NCBI GenBank assembly: GCA_035529155.1
Contig: DATKXF010000029.1
Coordinates: forward strand, 1-6,895
From: JAAEEP01 sp035529155
GTDB lineage: Archaea; Thermoplasmatota; Thermoplasmata; Methanomassiliicoccales; JAAEEP01
DNA length: 6,895 nt
Direction: 5' to 3'
The notes under the pieces were generated by a model, which searched no databases, was not told the DNA's origin, and was given only the letters and a program-made list of their open reading frames with translations. A program made the position numbers and the translations under genes. Shown here one piece after another: positions 5,123-6,895 of this stretch. Position 1 is the stretch's first letter. Each line of letters begins with the position of its first letter.

Positions 5123-6189
5123 TAGACAACTTCTGTAATGTCTGCGATCCTCTCGGCGGCCTCCCGGGTTAGACCCGATTGACCGAGGATGGTGAAACGG
5201 TCCTCCCTAATCGTGTGGGCCATTAGGAGTGCCTCGATGATCTGTTCTTTCTTCACTCCTAATTCCCTGGCGTTGACCGGTGCCCCAATCTTTCTGAGAG
5301 CGCCCTTGATTCGTTTCCAGTCTCCTCCGTGTATATACATCATCATGATGGACCCCACACCACACTGCTCACCGTGGAGTGCGGAACCAGGAGCTATCAG
5401 ATCAAGGGCATGTGAGAACATGTGTTCAGATCCACTTGTCGGCCGGGAGCTTCCTGCAACGCTCATCGATATCCCAGAGATGATGATGGGTCGAATGGCA
5501 ACCCATACACTTTCCTCCAAGTTGGGTCTGATGAGGTCGGCACTCTCGATTATCGTCTGCGAGGTATAGCTTGCCAGAGCATGGGCCGATCGGCTGAACT
5601 CTACGTTCCTCATCCTTCGGGCGAATTCCCAATCCATCAATGCCGTTGTGTTTGATATAACGTCGGCACAGCCCGAGGCGAGGAGTCTATAAGGTGCTTT
5701 TACGATCACGCTGGTGTCGGCCACCACTCCCAATGGGACCTTCGCCTCCAGTGATTTCGATCCATTCTCGTTCCTAATGGATGCCCTTCCGGAAGCGATC
5801 CCATCGTGCGAGGCCGATGTTGGAATGCTCAGGAAGGCGAGGCCTAGATCCTTGGCCGCTAACTTGCATAGGTCGATCTTGCTGCCGCCCCCTACGCCCA
5901 GAATGAAACCGGCGTCAACCTCTTTGCAGATATTCTCTACCTGCTCTACATTGGAGTAATTCGCCCCTCCCACTACGGCGAACTGAACCTCAAAGCCTGC
6001 GTCGTTCATGACATCCGCGACCTTGTCGCCCGCAAGCTTCTTCGTGAGGTTTCCTGTGACTATGACGCCAGTGCCTCTCAGACCGAAGTCACGGCAGACC
6101 TCCGGGATGCTGTCAAGCACGCCGTGACCAGCCAGAACATTTCGGGGAAAAAGCATCGAGCGAGCCTTGGTGAAGTCACCTTCGTCCAT
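5122..6189 (-). CDS. egsA: sn-Glycerol-1-phosphate dehydrogenase
   Basis: This NAD(P)H-dependent enzyme reduces dihydroxyacetone phosphate to sn-glycerol-1-phosphate, the backbone of archaeal ether lipids. The 355-residue protein has the iron/glycerol-dehydrogenase fold. Visible motifs are the N-terminal Rossmann half with VIVTGNLTKKL (42-52), the nucleotide-phosphate loop GVGGGSKIDLCK (98-109), PTSASHDGIAS (123-133), GCADVISN (173-180), RPTSGSEHMFSHALD (249-263) and LHGEQCGVGS (271-280). D176, H256 and H272 are the likely zinc ligands, with H260 nearby. Length and motifs look complete. The start at ATG 6189 is preceded by AGGGTG with short spacing and by a TATA-like box about 26 bases upstream, so the leader is very short or absent. 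UPF0179 follows 10 bases after its stop, probably in the same transcript. Its presence is the strongest single sign of archaeal origin. Confidence 0.97.
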   Translation of the reverse strand: MDEGDFTKARSMLFPRNVLAGHGVLDSIPEVCRDFGLRGTGVIVTGNLTKKLAGDKVADVMNDAGFEVQFAVVGGANYSNVEQVENICKEVDAGFILGVGGGSKIDLCKLAAKDLGLAFLSIPTSASHDGIASGRASIRNENGSKSLEAKVPLGVVADTSVIVKAPYRLLASGCADVISNTTALMDWEFARRMRNVEFSRSAHALASYTSQTIIESADLIRPNLEESVWVAIRPIIISGISMSVAGSSRPTSGSEHMFSHALDLIAPGSALHGEQCGVGSIMMMYIHGGDWKRIKGALRKIGAPVNARELGVKKEQIIEALLMAHTIREDRFTILGQSGLTREAAERIADITEVV

Positions 6190-6211
6190 CCAAGCACCCT
6201 ATGTGAAGGCC

Positions 6212-6220
6212 AATATATAT
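6212..6220. promoter_or_regulatory. Shared TATA-like box between egsA and DUF63 gene
   Basis: AATATATAT is nearly self-complementary and is the clearest A/T box in the 71-base divergent gap. Leftward it sits about 26 bases from the egsA ATG. Rightward it would place a start of transcription near 6242, giving a leader of about 20 bases before the ATG at 6261. One box could serve both directions, or a second weaker box such as TCTATTTTC at 6232-6240 could be involved. Confidence 0.5.
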
Positions 6221-6260
6221 CACTCTCTTTTTCTATTTTCCGGTGCTGAAGGTTTGATTC

Positions 6261-6895
6261 ATGCTTACCAGTTACTACCAGAGGTACAAGATCCTCTTTT
6301 GGGGGCTTATCGCGATCGTCCCCCTGGCCATCCTATTATTGGGGTGCATTCTGGCGCCGGAAATATTCTGGGATGGTTTCCTATACAAGTATTTCTGGGG
6401 CCCAATAGTCTCGGACTTTGAGGGAAGGCCGGTAGAGGGTATAGCCGAAGGTTACAACGTGGTGAACACAATAATCTATGCCCTTATCCTGGCGCTTGCT
6501 CTGCTGGCCATGTACAAGGCTTTCAGGAGGTTTCGCATCAACATGGACTTGGGCTTGATCCTGGCATCGATCCCGTTCTTCCTTTTTGGAGGCGTTTCTC
6601 GAGCTCTGGAAGATGCAGCTCTTTTCCAGGGATGGCTCGGATACTGGTTCATCTCTCCGTTGATCTATGTGCTCATCGCGATCCTTTTCATCATCTCGGG
6701 GATCTTTGGTTATATCGCTCAAAAGAGGGCCTCTGACGCGAGAGGGCGGATAATCTTCTACACTGTCCAGGTCGCGGTCATCATGGCCGTATACTACCTG
6801 GTGACTCTCATCTGGAATGGGGATCTCTCGTACATACTTCCACCCTATATTCCGATGTTCATGGCCTTGTTCTCAGTAATTGTATTCTATCTTCT
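6261..6895 (+). CDS. DUF63 family multi-pass membrane protein (cut by right edge)
   Basis: The frame is open from the ATG at 6261 to the end of the window, 211 residues so far. An in-frame TGA at 6255-6257 fixes this as the first possible ATG. The protein matches archaeal DUF63: YKYFWGPIV (42-50), EGYNVVNTIIYA (63-74), FGGVSRALEDAALF (109-122) and YWFISPLIY (128-136). About six hydrophobic segments are visible, near residues 11-32, 67-86, 97-112, 133-153, 163-185 and 194-211, so it is an integral membrane protein. Conserved polar residues inside or next to these segments (N66, N69, R114, E117, D118) suggest a functional site. No function is established for the family that I know. AAGGT at 6249-6253 is a possible ribosome site. 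It is divergent from egsA, and the C-terminal part is missing only because of the window edge. Confidence 0.93.
   Translation, partial: MLTSYYQRYKILFWGLIAIVPLAILLLGCILAPEIFWDGFLYKYFWGPIVSDFEGRPVEGIAEGYNVVNTIIYALILALALLAMYKAFRRFRINMDLGLILASIPFFLFGGVSRALEDAALFQGWLGYWFISPLIYVLIAILFIISGIFGYIAQKRASDARGRIIFYTVQVAVIMAVYYLVTLIWNGDLSYILPPYIPMFMALFSVIVFYL

Noticed and set aside
5112..5129. Upstream TTG start for UPF0179
   Set aside because: It would overlap the egsA stop and has no ribosome site, whereas the ATG at 5111 has GAGGTG at five bases and matches where relatives begin.
4788..5138. Plus-strand open frame opposite UPF0179
   Set aside because: The opposite strand carries the conserved cysteine-rich family with a good ribosome site; this frame has no motif and no start signal.
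5189..5959. Several plus-strand open frames opposite egsA
   Set aside because: egsA motifs run through the whole region on the other strand, and these frames read as antisense artefacts.
6381..6722. Minus-strand 113-residue charged frame near the right edge
   Set aside because: It overlaps the DUF63 gene on the other strand, whose motifs and hydrophobic segments are clear. The charged composition is the expected antisense of hydrophobic codons.

Overview
This is an archaeal chromosomal segment with dense, ordinary gene order and no mobile element, CRISPR array or RNA gene that I can see. The archaeal assignment rests mainly on sn-glycerol-1-phosphate dehydrogenase (the enzyme of archaeal ether-lipid stereochemistry), a UPF0179 protein, a DUF63 membrane protein and a KaiC-family ATPase. 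TATA-like boxes sit about 25-30 bases upstream of several starts with little or no leader, and GGAG/GAGGTG ribosome sites appear at others. Base composition is near 50% GC by eye. Gene content fits a euryarchaeal or Thermoplasmata-like lineage, but I cannot place it more finely.

Layout, left to right. The C-terminal part of a KaiC-like ATPase (1-489, +) enters from the left edge. A small single META (HslJ-like) domain protein follows (531-896, +). Next is a 499-residue dinuclear-metal phosphoesterase of the 5'-nucleotidase/SoxB superfamily (941-2440, +). It meets, tail to tail with 3 bases between, a two-domain rhodanese sulfurtransferase (2444-3319, -). A 165-base divergent promoter region separates the rhodanese from purC, SAICAR synthetase (3485-4426, +), which is followed 13 bases later by a MoaD/SAMP ubiquitin-like protein (4440-4685, +). 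That pair abuts, stop codon to stop codon, a leftward pair: UPF0179 (4686-5111, -) downstream of egsA (5122-6189, -). A second divergent promoter region (6190-6260) leads to a DUF63 multi-pass membrane protein that runs off the right edge (6261-6895, +).

How the genes may work together. The point of most interest is the convergent SoxB-like/rhodanese pair. The metallophosphoesterase carries AHWE where true 5'-nucleotidases carry GNHE. From memory this matches the SoxB thiosulfohydrolase branch. Its neighbour has a mercaptopyruvate/thiosulfate-sulfurtransferase-like active loop. Both lack a signal peptide, so a cytoplasmic sulfane-sulfur function is possible, though this is inference from motif and adjacency. 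The purC-moaD and egsA-UPF0179 pairs look like short two-gene operons without an obvious shared pathway. The KaiC, META and DUF63 genes have no clear functional tie to the rest.
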